A stretch of 64,000 nt of DNA from Natronosporangium sp035305625 (GCA_963809545.1 CAWEKD010000005.1:1178001-1242000), one strand, 5' to 3'. Positions 45,785 to 54,327 are shown, numbered from the stretch's first letter. The notes: generated from the letters alone by a model not told the origin. Numbers and translations: made by a program.

Positions 45785-46558
45785 ATGAGAGCAGGTCGGC
45801 TGGCCACCCTGGCGGTGGCGGGCATGCTGGTGGTCAGCGGTCTGGCAGGCTGCCAGGCGAAGCCCACGGTGGCGGCGTACGTCGATGACGTGGTGATCAC
45901 CGAGGCGCAGGTCGACGCGGTGATGGACGAGCTGCGGGCTTCTCTGGAGGAGTTCTCGGAGAACTGGTTCGCCCAGGAAGAACAGCGGCTGGCCGCCGCG
46001 GAGGAGTTGACCGACGCGGAGCGGGAAGCGGAGTTGGCCGCGCTCCGGCAGCGGGAGGACGAGCGGCTGCAGCGGGAGTTGGCCACCCGCCGCGACCAGG
46101 TGGTGCAGCTGCGGGTCCTCACTGAGGCGGCCCGCCGGTATGCGCAGCAACAGCAGGTGGAGGTGGCGGAGCCCGCCCCGGAGGCGGTGGCGGAGCAGGT
46201 CGGTCTGCCGGCTGACCACGCGTACGTGACGGTGGTGGCGGAGTACTTCGCGGTCATGACCCCGCTGCAGGACACCGTCACGCCGGTGGAGCCGAGCGAG
46301 GCTGACCAGCGGGAGGTCTACGACCGGCTGGTGGCGGCCGGGCAGACCAGTGTGCCGTTCGCCGAAGCGCAGCAGGTGCTCACCGCCGACGTGCTCGGGG
46401 AGGCGGTCGCCATCCGCAACTTGTTCCGCGAGATCCTCGACGGGGTCAAGGTGCGGGTGAATCCGCGCTACGACGCGGTGTACCAGGTGCCGGTAGAGTT
46501 CCCCGGGGGCCAGACCTGGTTGGCCGTGCCGCTGAGCGATTCCGCCGTTGACCGGTGA
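45785..46558 (+). CDS. SurA-N-like lipoprotein (first of tandem pair)
   Basis: 257 residues from ATG 45785. Signal peptide with lipobox LAGC, so lipid-anchored at Cys23 or nearby. VAAYVDDVVITEAQVDAVMDEL resembles the start of SurA/PrsA-type chaperone N-domains. A highly charged Glu/Arg coiled region (about 60-105) follows, then VEPSEADQREVYDRLV and KVRVNPRYDAVYQVPVEF. No rotamase domain is seen. Position between mfd and mazG is where actinobacteria often carry a SurA-like lipoprotein. Likely an extracytoplasmic folding factor; function inferred. Confidence 0.75.
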   Translation: MRAGRLATLAVAGMLVVSGLAGCQAKPTVAAYVDDVVITEAQVDAVMDELRASLEEFSENWFAQEEQRLAAAEELTDAEREAELAALRQREDERLQRELATRRDQVVQLRVLTEAARRYAQQQQVEVAEPAPEAVAEQVGLPADHAYVTVVAEYFAVMTPLQDTVTPVEPSEADQREVYDRLVAAGQTSVPFAEAQQVLTADVLGEAVAIRNLFREILDGVKVRVNPRYDAVYQVPVEFPGGQTWLAVPLSDSAVDR

Positions 46559-46617
46559 TTCCGCCACCGGGCACGGACGGCCTGGGTGGCACCCCCAGAC
46601 AGAGCGGAGGAGCCGGG

Positions 46618-47397
46618 ATGCGGGCTGGTCGGGGATTGGCGGCCGTGGTGGCGATGGTCGTCGCCATGGTCGGGCTGGTGGGATGTACGGAATCCAAGTC
46701 CACCACCAGCGGTGACTGGGATGACCCGTCGGTGATCGCCTACATCGGCGATGCCGTCGCCATCACCGAGGCTGAGGTCGACGCGGTGATCGAGGACGTC
46801 CGGGCCGAGATCAGCGAAGAGATCGAGCAGGGCCTGGCGGCAGCGGAGGAAAAGCTGACCGCGGAGGAGTTGGCGGAGCGGCGCGAGCAGCGGTACGAGC
46901 AGCTGGAGCAGCAGCTGGCGGTCAACCGCTCCCGGACCATGGAGATGCGGATTTTGACCGAGGCGGTCCGGGTGTGGCTCGCGGCCAACGAGCTCGAGGA
47001 GCCGGAGCCGGCTTTGGAGTACCAGGCGGGTGAGCTGGGCCTGGAGGTGGACAACGAGTACGTCCGGGTGGTGGCCGAGTTCTACGCGGTGATGTCGGTC
47101 ATCCAGGCGATCGCCGAGCCGGTGGAGCCGAGCGAGGCCGACCAGCGGGAGGTCTATGACCACCTGGTGGCCGAGGGGTTGACCCGCAGCTCGTTCGATG
47201 ACGCCAAGCAGGTGCTGACCCAGGAAGTGATGGGGCACCAGGTGGCGATCCGGGACCTGATCGTGGAGGCGTTGGCGCTGGCCAAGGTGCGGGTAAACCC
47301 CCGGTTCGACTTCGTCTACAAGGTGCCGGTGCCGGTGGGGAGCGGGCAGTCGTGGCTGGAGATCCCGCTACGCGGCCCGCATGGCGAGCAGTCGTGA
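46618..47397 (+). CDS. SurA-N-like lipoprotein (second of tandem pair)
   Basis: 259 residues from ATG 46618. Lipobox LVGC. It aligns with the preceding gene over its length: VIAYIGDAVAITEAEVDAVIEDV, a Glu-rich coiled region, VEPSEADQREVYDHLVAEG, QVLTQEVMGHQVAIRDLIVEAL and KVRVNPRFDFVYKVPV. A 15-residue insert (SKSTTSGDWDDP) follows the lipid anchor. It is a diverged tandem duplicate, 59 bp downstream of the first copy. Confidence 0.75.
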   Translation: MRAGRGLAAVVAMVVAMVGLVGCTESKSTTSGDWDDPSVIAYIGDAVAITEAEVDAVIEDVRAEISEEIEQGLAAAEEKLTAEELAERREQRYEQLEQQLAVNRSRTMEMRILTEAVRVWLAANELEEPEPALEYQAGELGLEVDNEYVRVVAEFYAVMSVIQAIAEPVEPSEADQREVYDHLVAEGLTRSSFDDAKQVLTQEVMGHQVAIRDLIVEALALAKVRVNPRFDFVYKVPVPVGSGQSWLEIPLRGPHGEQS

Positions 47398-47435
47398 CCG
47401 CTGTCGTCTGGCGCTGATCCCGGGAGGGGTTGCCG

Positions 47436-48470
47436 ATGCCTGCCCGAATCGTGCTGCTGGTCACCTCGCCGCGGTTGCCGGCCGGGCTGTTGACCGCGGA
47501 GGCGTGGGACCTGCTGCGGGCGCATCCGGTCGTGGCGGCGGAGGAGACACCCACCACTCGCGCGGTGCGCGCGGCCGGCGCCCAGGTTCGCCTGCTGGCG
47601 GAGGAGAGCGGCGGTGAGCAGGTGGATGATCGTCCGCAGCCCCCGGTCTCGAGCGAGGCGCTCATCTCCGCGGGGGTGCACGCGCTGCTGACCACCGCCG
47701 CCGCGCACGGGACCGTGGTCTGGTTGGCCGGGCCGGACGGGGATCCCGCGTTGGCCCGGGCCCTGGGGCTGCGGCTGGCGCAGGAACCGGGGCTGGCCGA
47801 GCTGGAGCTGGTGTACGGGTCGTGGGATCCGGTGGGCGCTCGGCTGCTGGACGCGGTGGCGGTGATCGACCGGCTGGTGTCTCCGGGCGGCGATCCGTGG
47901 AAGCGGGCGCAGACGCACGCGTCGTTGGCCCGCTACCTGCTGGAGGAGGCGTACGAGGCGCACGACGCGATCGAGTCCGGCGATCCGGCCACGCTGCGGG
48001 AGGAGCTGGGCGATGTGTTGCTCCAGGTGCTGTTGCACGCCCGGTTGGCGGAGGAGGCGCCGGAGGGTCAGCGGTGGTCGATCGATGACCTGGCGGGCGA
48101 GTTCGTGGCGAAGATGATCCGGCGTAATCCGCACGTGTTCGCCGGCGTCGAGGTGTCGGGGATGGAGGACATCCTCGAGAACTGGGAGCGGATCAAGCGG
48201 GAGGAGCGGCCGCGTCGCTCGCCGATGGCGGGGATCGTCACCAGCCAGCCGGCGCTGTCCTTGGCCGCCAAGATCTTCGAGCGGGCGGAGCGGGCGGGGA
48301 TTGATCCGCACTCGCCGCCGGCGCCGCCGGGGGTGGACGCCGCGGATCCGGCCGCGCTGGGGCAGGCGCTGTTGGCGTTGGCGGCGGCGGCGCAGGCCGC
48401 CGGGGTGGATCCGGAGGCGGCGCTGCGTCGGGCGGCGTTGGCGCACGCCGAGCGACTCGAGGGCAAGTAA
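47436..48470 (+). CDS. mazG: Nucleoside triphosphate pyrophosphohydrolase MazG
   Basis: 344 residues from ATG 47436 behind GGGAGGGG. The N-terminal 130 residues are an actinobacterial extension with a weak tetrapyrrole-methylase-like pattern (RIVLLVTSPRLP, WLAGPDGDPALARALG). The MazG domain proper has WKRAQTHASLARYLLEEAYEAHDAI and LREELGDVLLQVLLHA, the E-E-x-x-E and E-x-x-D metal ligands, then FVAKMIRRNPHVFAGVEV and NWERIKREE. It hydrolyses aberrant NTPs to NMP and PPi. Conserved neighbour of eno and mfd in actinobacteria. Confidence 0.9.
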   Translation: MPARIVLLVTSPRLPAGLLTAEAWDLLRAHPVVAAEETPTTRAVRAAGAQVRLLAEESGGEQVDDRPQPPVSSEALISAGVHALLTTAAAHGTVVWLAGPDGDPALARALGLRLAQEPGLAELELVYGSWDPVGARLLDAVAVIDRLVSPGGDPWKRAQTHASLARYLLEEAYEAHDAIESGDPATLREELGDVLLQVLLHARLAEEAPEGQRWSIDDLAGEFVAKMIRRNPHVFAGVEVSGMEDILENWERIKREERPRRSPMAGIVTSQPALSLAAKIFERAERAGIDPHSPPAPPGVDAADPAALGQALLALAAAAQAAGVDPEAALRRAALAHAERLEGK

Positions 48471-48557
48471 CCCCTGCCAACCCCTGCCCCTGACCAGGTG
48501 GGCGCAACAGCATCAGGCTCTCCGTCCCGGAGCCCGGTGACGTCGGCGGGCGGCCGG

Positions 48558-48594
48558 TTGCACTACTCCGCTTAACGGAGTAGTGTGCACAGCG
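48558..48594 (+). promoter_or_regulatory. PadR promoter and perfect palindromic operator
   Basis: TTGCAC (48558-48563) and TAGTGT (48581-48586) are -35 and -10 boxes with 17-bp spacing. Exactly over the spacer lies a perfect inverted repeat: CACTACTCCG (48561-48570), CTTAA, CGGAGTAGTG (48576-48585). The -10 is 7 nt before GTG 48594, giving a leaderless mRNA. Most likely an autoregulatory PadR operator. Confidence 0.7.
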
Positions 48595-48926
48595 TGGATC
48601 AGACCCAGCTGCTCAAAGGGGTGCTGGAGCTCGCCGTGCTGGCGGTGCTCCGGGACGCCGACGGCTACGGGTACGACGTCCTGCGCCGGCTGCGCGCCGC
48701 TGGTTTGACCGAGGTCGGTGACGCCTCGGTGTACGGCACCCTCCGGCGACTGTTCCAGGCCGGCTACCTGAGCACCTACGTGGTGCCCTCGGAAGAGGGC
48801 CCACACCGCAAGTACTACTCGCTCACTCCCGCCGGGCGGGACCAGCTCGCCCGGGCGATCAAGACCTGGCGGGGCTTCGCCAGGTCGGTGGAGGACCTCA
48901 TCACCGATGGGGAGGTGTCGGGATGA
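48594..48926 (+). CDS. PadR-family transcriptional regulator
   Basis: 110 residues from GTG 48594, chosen by the promoter layout; GTG 48585 would add three. DQTQLLKGVLELAVLAVLRDADGYGYDVLRRLRAAGL, GDASVYGTLRRLFQAGYLSTYVV and GPHRKYYSLTPAGRDQL are the complete PadR winged helix. Coupled by a 4-base overlap to a HAAS-domain membrane gene, a recurrent pairing in which PadR controls membrane signalling proteins. Probably represses its own operon through the palindrome that covers its promoter. Confidence 0.92.
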   Translation: MDQTQLLKGVLELAVLAVLRDADGYGYDVLRRLRAAGLTEVGDASVYGTLRRLFQAGYLSTYVVPSEEGPHRKYYSLTPAGRDQLARAIKTWRGFARSVEDLITDGEVSG

Positions 48927-50041
48927 CCGACCAGACCGGGCCGACCGAGGCGGCGCGGGCCGAGGAGATCGCGGAATATCTCCAGGCGGTGCAGGCGGCC
49001 ACCCGCGATCTACCGCCGGCGCAGCGGCAGGAGCTGCTGGACGATCTGGCTACCCACCTGGCGGAGGTGGCGGCCGAGAGTTCGGTGCCGCTGCGGCAGC
49101 GACTGGGCCCGCCGGAGCAGTACGCGGCGGAGCTGCGGGCGGCCGCCTCTGGTGACCCGGAGTCGGCGGAGGTCCGCCCCTCCTACACCCAGCGGCTACG
49201 CACCCGCTGGCAGCGGCTGCGGGCGCGGCTGTCCAGGCTGGACCAGCGGCTCGGGCCGTGGCTGGGGTATGAGCGGATCACCGAGTACGCCCGGTTGCTC
49301 GTACCCGCCTGGTGGCTGCTGCGCGGATACCTCGCCGCCATGCTGGTGGTACATCTCCTGGACCACTCCGGCCAGCTGGGACTGCTGCCCCGGCTCGGCG
49401 GCAGCACCCTGGCCGGCCTGGCGATCCTGGCCGGGTTCATCGTCGGGTCGGTGTGGTTGGCGCACCGCACGCCGCGGTGGTCCCGGTGGCCTCGGCGGGT
49501 GGTGATGCTCGGGTCCACGCTCGTGGTGCTGTTCGGGGTGAACGGGTTTCTGGATCTGGACTTCCAGCAGCGGTACGGCCCCCCGACGTTCTACCGCGAG
49601 GTGGTCTACGACAACCCCTATCAGGAGATCTCGGACGTCTATGTGATCGACGAGCACGGCCAGCTCCTGACCGAGGTGACGTTGGTGGATCAGCATGGCC
49701 GCCCGATCGACATCGGCCGGTGTGACGACTACTCCTGGGAGGAGTGGCCGGAGGAGGAGTCGCGGTGGCGCGGGCCGGACGGGGAGCCGATGGTCTCCTA
49801 TCCGCGCTGCCCGGACCAGCTCCCGTGGTGGCTGTCGGTGCTGCCCGCGCCGTCCCCACATCCGGCGCCGTCTCCCGGCGCGGTCGTCCCCTCACCGAGC
49901 CCGGTCGAGGAGCCGGCACCCGCCCCCTCCGGTGACCCCACTCCGGAGCCGACGGCGACCGTCACCACCTCGCCGGCTCCGAATGCGACGCCGCTGGTCA
50001 CGCCGGAGGTGACCGTGGCGCCGACGGCTCGGGCACGCTGA
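48923..50041 (+). CDS. HAAS-domain membrane protein, PadR partner
   Basis: 372 residues. Residues about 12-75 (EIAEYLQAVQAATRDLPPAQRQELLDDLATHLAEV and LGPPEQYAAELRAAA) match the HAAS/DUF1700 module found next to PadR regulators. Three to four membrane helices follow (about 128-215), then an extracytoplasmic beta-rich domain (DVYVIDEHGQLLTEVTLVDQHGRPI) and a Pro/Ser/Thr-rich tail of about 75 residues. Probable envelope sensor or stress protein; activity unknown. Confidence 0.82.
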   Translation: MTDQTGPTEAARAEEIAEYLQAVQAATRDLPPAQRQELLDDLATHLAEVAAESSVPLRQRLGPPEQYAAELRAAASGDPESAEVRPSYTQRLRTRWQRLRARLSRLDQRLGPWLGYERITEYARLLVPAWWLLRGYLAAMLVVHLLDHSGQLGLLPRLGGSTLAGLAILAGFIVGSVWLAHRTPRWSRWPRRVVMLGSTLVVLFGVNGFLDLDFQQRYGPPTFYREVVYDNPYQEISDVYVIDEHGQLLTEVTLVDQHGRPIDIGRCDDYSWEEWPEEESRWRGPDGEPMVSYPRCPDQLPWWLSVLPAPSPHPAPSPGAVVPSPSPVEEPAPAPSGDPTPEPTATVTTSPAPNATPLVTPEVTVAPTARAR

Positions 50042-50188
50042 GGGGTGGGAGAGATCACCAGGGTGGTCCACGGGTTCCGTGAGCGTCTGCCGGAACCCGG
50101 CCCCGGGTGCGCGATAAGCTCAGCCGCGGACTGAGACGGCCGCGACGGGGCGGCCCACCATCAGCGGCAGGAACGGAGAGAGCCGACT

Positions 50189-51472
50189 GTGGCCACCATT
50201 GAAGGAATCGTCGCCAGGGAGATCCTCGACTCGCGCGGCAACCCGACCGTCGAGGTGACGGTGGGGCTGGACGACGGGACGATCGCCCACGCCGCGGTCC
50301 CGTCCGGCGCTTCCACCGGTGCGTTCGAGGCGCTGGAGTTGCGGGACGGTGACCAGTCCCGGTACGGGGGCAAAGGGGTGGAGCGGGCGGTCGCCAACGT
50401 GGGCGACCGGATCGCTGAGGAGCTGGTGGGGTACGACGCGACCGAGCAGCGTCTGATCGACCAGCGCATGTTGGACTTGGACGGCACTCCGGACAAGTCC
50501 GAACTAGGAGCCAACGCCATCCTCGGGGTGTCGCTGGCGGTGGCGAAGGCGGCGGCGAGCGCGTCCGGGCTGAGCCTGTTCCAGTACCTCGGCGGGCCGA
50601 ACGCGCACCTGCTGCCGGTGCCGATGATGAACATCCTCAATGGCGGCGCCCACGCTGACTCCAACGTCGACATCCAGGAGTTCATGATCGCCCCGATCGG
50701 TGCGCCCACCTTCCGGGAGGCGCTGCGGATGGGGACGGAGGTCTACCACGCTCTCAAGGCGGTGCTGAAGAAGCGGGGGCTGTCCACCGGCCTGGGGGAC
50801 GAGGGTGGATTCGCTCCGGACCTGCCGGCCAACGCGGCCGCGCTCGACCTGATCAGCGAGGCGGTGCAGCAGGCCGGTTACACCCTGGGGCGGGACGTGG
50901 TGCTGGCGTTGGATGTGGCCGCCACCGAGCTGTACCGGGACGGGCGGTACGAGTTCGAGGGCTCGGCCCGGAGCGCGGAGGAGATGACCGCCTACTACGC
51001 CAAGCTGGCCGAGGACTACCCGATCGTGTCCATCGAGGACCCGCTGGCCGAGGACGACTGGGAAGGCTGGATCAACCTCACCGCGCAGCTCGGGGACAAG
51101 CTGCAGATCGTCGGCGACGATCTGTTCGTGACCAACCCGGAGCGGATCGCCCGTGGTATCGCCGAAAAGGCGGCCAACGCGGTGCTGGTGAAGGTCAACC
51201 AGATCGGTTCGTTGACCGAGACCCTGGACGCGGTGGAGCTGGCGCACCGGGCCGGGTTCCGGTGCATGATGAGCCACCGGTCCGGCGAGACCGAGGACAC
51301 CACGATCGCCGACCTGGCGGTGGCCACCGGCTGTGGCCAGATCAAGACGGGTGCGCCCGCCCGCTCAGAGCGGGTCGCCAAGTACAACCAGCTGCTGCGG
51401 ATCGAAGAGGAGCTGGACGACGCGGCCCGCTACGCCGGGGCGGCCGCGTTCCCGCGTTACCAGGTGAACTGA
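50189..51472 (+). CDS. eno: Enolase (phosphopyruvate hydratase)
   Basis: 427 residues from GTG 50189. It converts 2-phosphoglycerate to PEP. IVAREILDSRGNPTVEV, SGASTGAFEALELRD, MMNILNGGAHADSNVDIQEF, LGDEGGFAP (general acid Glu), DVAATELY / SIEDPLAEDDW / VGDDLFVTN (three Mg2+ ligands), VKVNQIGSLTET (catalytic Lys), SHRSGETEDT and KTGAPARSER are all in place. Normal length. Sits in the conserved mazG - eno - ftsB - DUF501 order. Confidence 0.98.
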   Translation: MATIEGIVAREILDSRGNPTVEVTVGLDDGTIAHAAVPSGASTGAFEALELRDGDQSRYGGKGVERAVANVGDRIAEELVGYDATEQRLIDQRMLDLDGTPDKSELGANAILGVSLAVAKAAASASGLSLFQYLGGPNAHLLPVPMMNILNGGAHADSNVDIQEFMIAPIGAPTFREALRMGTEVYHALKAVLKKRGLSTGLGDEGGFAPDLPANAAALDLISEAVQQAGYTLGRDVVLALDVAATELYRDGRYEFEGSARSAEEMTAYYAKLAEDYPIVSIEDPLAEDDWEGWINLTAQLGDKLQIVGDDLFVTNPERIARGIAEKAANAVLVKVNQIGSLTETLDAVELAHRAGFRCMMSHRSGETEDTTIADLAVATGCGQIKTGAPARSERVAKYNQLLRIEEELDDAARYAGAAAFPRYQVN

Positions 51473-51518
51473 CCGACGCCGGTCCGTACCGGCCTGACTG
51501 GACGGGGGAGGGGGAACG

Positions 51519-52142
51519 ATGCGGGAGCGGTCAGGGCACGGTAGCCGCCCGCGGGGCCCGGCCCGTCCAGGTGGGGTCGGGGCCAGGCGGCCGGTCTCAC
51601 CTGCGCCGTCATCGGTGACCCGGCCGGCCGGTCGTCGGCCGGCCGGGGGCCCGGCGACGGTCGTCCGCACCACTGCGCGACCGCAGCGCCGCCTCACCAT
51701 CCGGGCGGTGGTGCTGGCGGTGGTGCTGGTCGCGCTCGCGCTCAGCTATGTGTTCCCGCTGCGGACCTACCTGAACCAGCGGGCAGAGATCGCGCAGCGG
51801 CGGGCAGCGCTGGCGGAGCAAGAGGCGCACGTGGAGCAACTGGCGGAGCAGGCGGCCCGCTGGCGGGATGAGAACTATCTGCGGATGCAGGCCCGGATGC
51901 GGCTGTACTACGGCGAGCCGGGGGAGCTGCTGCTGGCAGTAGTCTGGGAAGACGAGTACGTCCCACCGGAGACCGGGTTCGACCCGGATCAGGTTCCGTC
52001 CCCGCCCGGAACCTGGTGGGAGACATTGTGGACAAGTATCCAGTCGGCCGCGGCTGAGCCGGAGCCGGACGAAGCGCCGGAGCTGGCCCCGGAGCCGGCG
52101 GCCGAGGACGAGCAGGATTCCGCGGAGGAGGGGGAGAGGTGA
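51519..52142 (+). CDS. ftsB: FtsB/DivIC-type septum formation initiator
   Basis: 207 residues from ATG 51519 behind GGGGGAGGG. A long basic disordered N-terminus (1-58) precedes one membrane helix (about 62-80). The coiled coil YLNQRAEIAQRRAALAEQEAHVEQLAEQAARW follows, then the family motif DENYLRMQARMRLYYGEPGE. The C-terminal 60 residues are acidic and Pro-rich. FtsB links divisome proteins FtsL and FtsQ. The stop overlaps DUF501. Confidence 0.9.
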   Translation: MRERSGHGSRPRGPARPGGVGARRPVSPAPSSVTRPAGRRPAGGPATVVRTTARPQRRLTIRAVVLAVVLVALALSYVFPLRTYLNQRAEIAQRRAALAEQEAHVEQLAEQAARWRDENYLRMQARMRLYYGEPGELLLAVVWEDEYVPPETGFDPDQVPSPPGTWWETLWTSIQSAAAEPEPDEAPELAPEPAAEDEQDSAEEGER

Positions 52143-52696
52143 GCGAGCCAGCCACGGATGCGGACCGGGCAGTGGTGGCCGTACAGCTCGGCCGCCCACC
52201 GCGAGGCACCCGGGGGGTGGCCTATCGCTGCCCGTGCGGGTTGCCGGCGGTGGTGGAGACCGCGCCGCGGCTGGCGGACGGCACCCCGTTCCCCACGCTC
52301 TACTACCTGACCTGCCCGCGTGCGGTGGCCGCGTGCAGTCGGTTGGAGTCGTCTGGGCTGATGCGCCAGATGAACGCCCGGCTGGCCGAGGACCCGGAGC
52401 TGGCGGCGCAGTACCAGGCCGCCCACCAGGACTATCTGGCGCGCCGGGAGGCGCTCGATGAGGTGCCCGAGATCGCCGGGGTGTCGGCGGGCGGGATGCC
52501 TGGTCGCGTGAAGTGCCTGCATGCGCTGCTGGCGCATGCGCTGGCGGTCGGGCCCGGGGTCAACCCGTTCGGCGACGAGGTGCGGGAACTGATCGGGGAG
52601 TGGTGGGCCGAGGGCCGGTGTGTCGAGGTCACCCCGGAGGGCGCCCCGGAGTCCCCCGCACCAGACCCGACCGGTGGTGACGCGACCAGCGGCTGA
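52139..52696 (+). CDS. DUF501 family protein
   Basis: 185 residues from GTG 52139. VAVQLGRPPRGTRGVAYRCPCGLPAVVETAPRL, FPTLYYLTCPRAVAACSRLESSGLM and MPGRVKCLHALLAHALAVGPGVNPFGDEV define DUF501. The conserved cysteines (RCPCG, TCPRA, VKCLH) and histidines look like a metal or redox site. The family is universal in actinobacteria between ftsB and ppx, but no function has been assigned. Here the usual adjacency to ppx is broken by four inserted genes' worth of sequence. Confidence 0.93.
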   Translation: MSEPATDADRAVVAVQLGRPPRGTRGVAYRCPCGLPAVVETAPRLADGTPFPTLYYLTCPRAVAACSRLESSGLMRQMNARLAEDPELAAQYQAAHQDYLARREALDEVPEIAGVSAGGMPGRVKCLHALLAHALAVGPGVNPFGDEVRELIGEWWAEGRCVEVTPEGAPESPAPDPTGGDATSG

Positions 52697-52728
52697 CCGG
52701 CCCTCGACCCGGCTCGGCCCGCCCAGCG

Positions 52729-53178
52729 TCAGCGGGACGGGGTAGTTTCCGCGGCCCGAGCGGCCAGCCCAGTGGCGCATTCCTGAATGAATCGGGTGAG
52801 GGTGCGGCGGTAGATCCCACCGGTGCCGGGCACCACCGCGGTGAATGAGGACCGCCATCGAATCAGGGTGCCGTCATCGGTCGGGATGAGGTCCACATCT
52901 GCCCGGTAGTTGCGGATGGCGAGCCCGGACAGGAGCACATAGCTGAGTCGGCGATCCGGCACGAGCTCGACGATCTCTTCTCGACTGGTGATCCGGCCGG
53001 TCCGGAACACCCGGATCGCTCCTACCCCTTCGGGCTCGGACTTGCCGGGGCGCTCCAGGGTGAACGATCCGATCGGGGACCACTCTGGCCAGGTGGCGCC
53101 GGCGCGAAGCAGCGCATAGACCGCGGCGGGAGGAGCGCTGGACCGGGCCTCGACCTGGACTCGCTGCAACCGTCTCAT
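52729..53178 (-). CDS. SRPBCC (START-like) family protein
   Basis: 149 residues from ATG 53178. VQVEARSSAPPAAVYALLRAGATWPEWSPIGSFTLERPG, GVGAIRVFRTGRITSREEIVELVPDRRLSYVLLSG and LIRWRSSFTAVVPGTGGIYRRTL follow the polyketide-cyclase/SRPBCC fold that binds a hydrophobic ligand. Divergent from a TetR gene; the two starts are only 30 bp apart across a palindrome, so it is the probable TetR target. Confidence 0.88.
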   Translation of the reverse strand: MRRLQRVQVEARSSAPPAAVYALLRAGATWPEWSPIGSFTLERPGKSEPEGVGAIRVFRTGRITSREEIVELVPDRRLSYVLLSGLAIRNYRADVDLIPTDDGTLIRWRSSFTAVVPGTGGIYRRTLTRFIQECATGLAARAAETTPSR

Positions 53179-53211
53179 GTACCAGATGGTACAGATACCA
53201 TCTGGTACATG
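53176..53211. promoter_or_regulatory. Divergent operator containing both start codons (SRPBCC/TetR)
   Basis: Bases 53176-53191 are the exact reverse complement of 53196-53211, with a 4-nt centre. The outer ends are the ATGs of the two divergent genes. TACCAT (53196-53201) and its mirror image (53186-53191) sit 7 nt before each ATG, so two leaderless promoters overlap face to face inside one operator. Confidence 0.75.
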
Positions 53212-53817
53212 ACTCGCGACGGTAGCGCCCGGCAGCGGCTGCTGGCCGCCGCAGTGGAGTACGTGGCCACCCACGGCGTAGGTGACCTCAGCCTTCGGCA
53301 GCTGGCGGCCGGGATCGGCACCAGCCACCGGATGCTGCTGTACCACTTTGGGTCTCGAGAGGGCCTGCTACAGGCGGTGGTCCATGAGGTGGAGCAGCGG
53401 CAACGCCAGGCACTGGCCGGATTGTGGGAGGAGGCCAGCCGCTCCGGAGTGGACCCGGCCACGGTGACGTGGCAGTTCTGGCGTCGCCTCAGTGACCCGG
53501 CACTGTGGCCACTCGAGCGGCTGTTCTTCGAGCTGTACGGCCGGAGCCTGGCCGGCGGCGGGGGTGAGGCCGACCTGGTGACCGCCTGGTTGGAGCCGCT
53601 GACCGCGCTGGCGGAGTGGGCGGGTGCACCCCCGGAACGGGCGGCGGCCCGGGCCCGGCTCGGGTTGGCGGTGGTCCGGGGCCTGCTGCTGGATCTACTG
53701 GCCACCGGTGACCGGGCGGGGGCCGACCAGGCGATGGCGGAGTTCATCACCGCCTTCGCCGCCGACGCGCGGCCATGGGCGGACGGGGACGGAGACGTAC
53801 TGCCGGCTAGTCGCTAG
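53209..53817 (+). CDS. TetR-family transcriptional regulator
   Basis: 202 residues from ATG 53209. The HTH ARQRLLAAAVEYVATHGVGDLSLRQLAAGIGTSHRMLLYHFGSREGLLQAVV occupies residues about 7-58. The ligand domain has WPLERLFFELYGRSL and ARARLGLAVVRGLLLDLLATGD. It should repress itself and the divergent SRPBCC gene through the shared palindrome, with the SRPBCC ligand or a related hydrophobic compound as candidate inducer (inference). Confidence 0.92.
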   Translation: MTRDGSARQRLLAAAVEYVATHGVGDLSLRQLAAGIGTSHRMLLYHFGSREGLLQAVVHEVEQRQRQALAGLWEEASRSGVDPATVTWQFWRRLSDPALWPLERLFFELYGRSLAGGGGEADLVTAWLEPLTALAEWAGAPPERAAARARLGLAVVRGLLLDLLATGDRAGADQAMAEFITAFAADARPWADGDGDVLPASR

Positions 53818-53826
53818 CCTGGACAG

Positions 53827-54327
53827 GTGATCGTGGTACGCCCGGCCCGCACCAGCGATGTACCGGGGATCCGCCGGCTGGTGGATCTCTACCGGGAGGA
53901 TGGTCGGTTACTGGATAAACCGACCGTCACCCTGTACGAGGACATCCAAGAGTTCCGGGTGGCCACGGTGGGGGAGAACGGCCCCGTGGTCGGCTGTGGG
54001 GCGCTGCACGTGATGTGGGAAGACCTGGGGGAGATCCGCACCCTCGCGGTGGATCCGGATTACCGCGGGCAGCGGATCGGGGCCCGGATCGTCACGGAGC
54101 TGTTGGCGCAGGCCCGCTGGCTGGGGCTGCGCCGGGTGTTCGTACTCACCTTCGAAAAAGAGTTCTTCTCCCGGTTCGGGTTTGTCGAGATCGACGGGGC
54201 ACCGGTCCCGCCAGAGGTGTACGAGCAGCTGCTGCGCTCGTACGACGAAGGCGTGGCGGAGTTCCTGGAGCTGGACCGGGTGAAGCCGAACATTCTCGGC
54301 AACACCCGGATGCTGCTGCACCTGTGA
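53827..54327 (+). CDS. argA: GNAT amino-acid N-acetyltransferase, ArgA-like (Rv2747 type)
   Basis: 166 residues from GTG 53827. TAGCCT (53815-53820) ends 6 nt upstream, so it is probably leaderless. IRRLVDLYREDGRLLDKPTVTLYEDIQEFRV, then GALHVMWEDLGEIRTLAVDPDYRGQRIGARIVTELL (acetyl-CoA binding) and LTFEKEFFSRFGF match the short actinobacterial glutamate N-acetyltransferase that starts arginine synthesis. Contains a TTA codon (53908-53910). Alternative: another amino-acid acetyltransferase of the same group. Confidence 0.8.
   Translation: MIVVRPARTSDVPGIRRLVDLYREDGRLLDKPTVTLYEDIQEFRVATVGENGPVVGCGALHVMWEDLGEIRTLAVDPDYRGQRIGARIVTELLAQARWLGLRRVFVLTFEKEFFSRFGFVEIDGAPVPPEVYEQLLRSYDEGVAEFLELDRVKPNILGNTRMLLHL

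Noticed and set aside
51478..51493. GCCGGT-CCGT-ACCGGC hairpin after eno as terminator
   Set aside because: Only 6 bp with no T-run, and ftsB follows closely; read-through is likely, so it was not listed.
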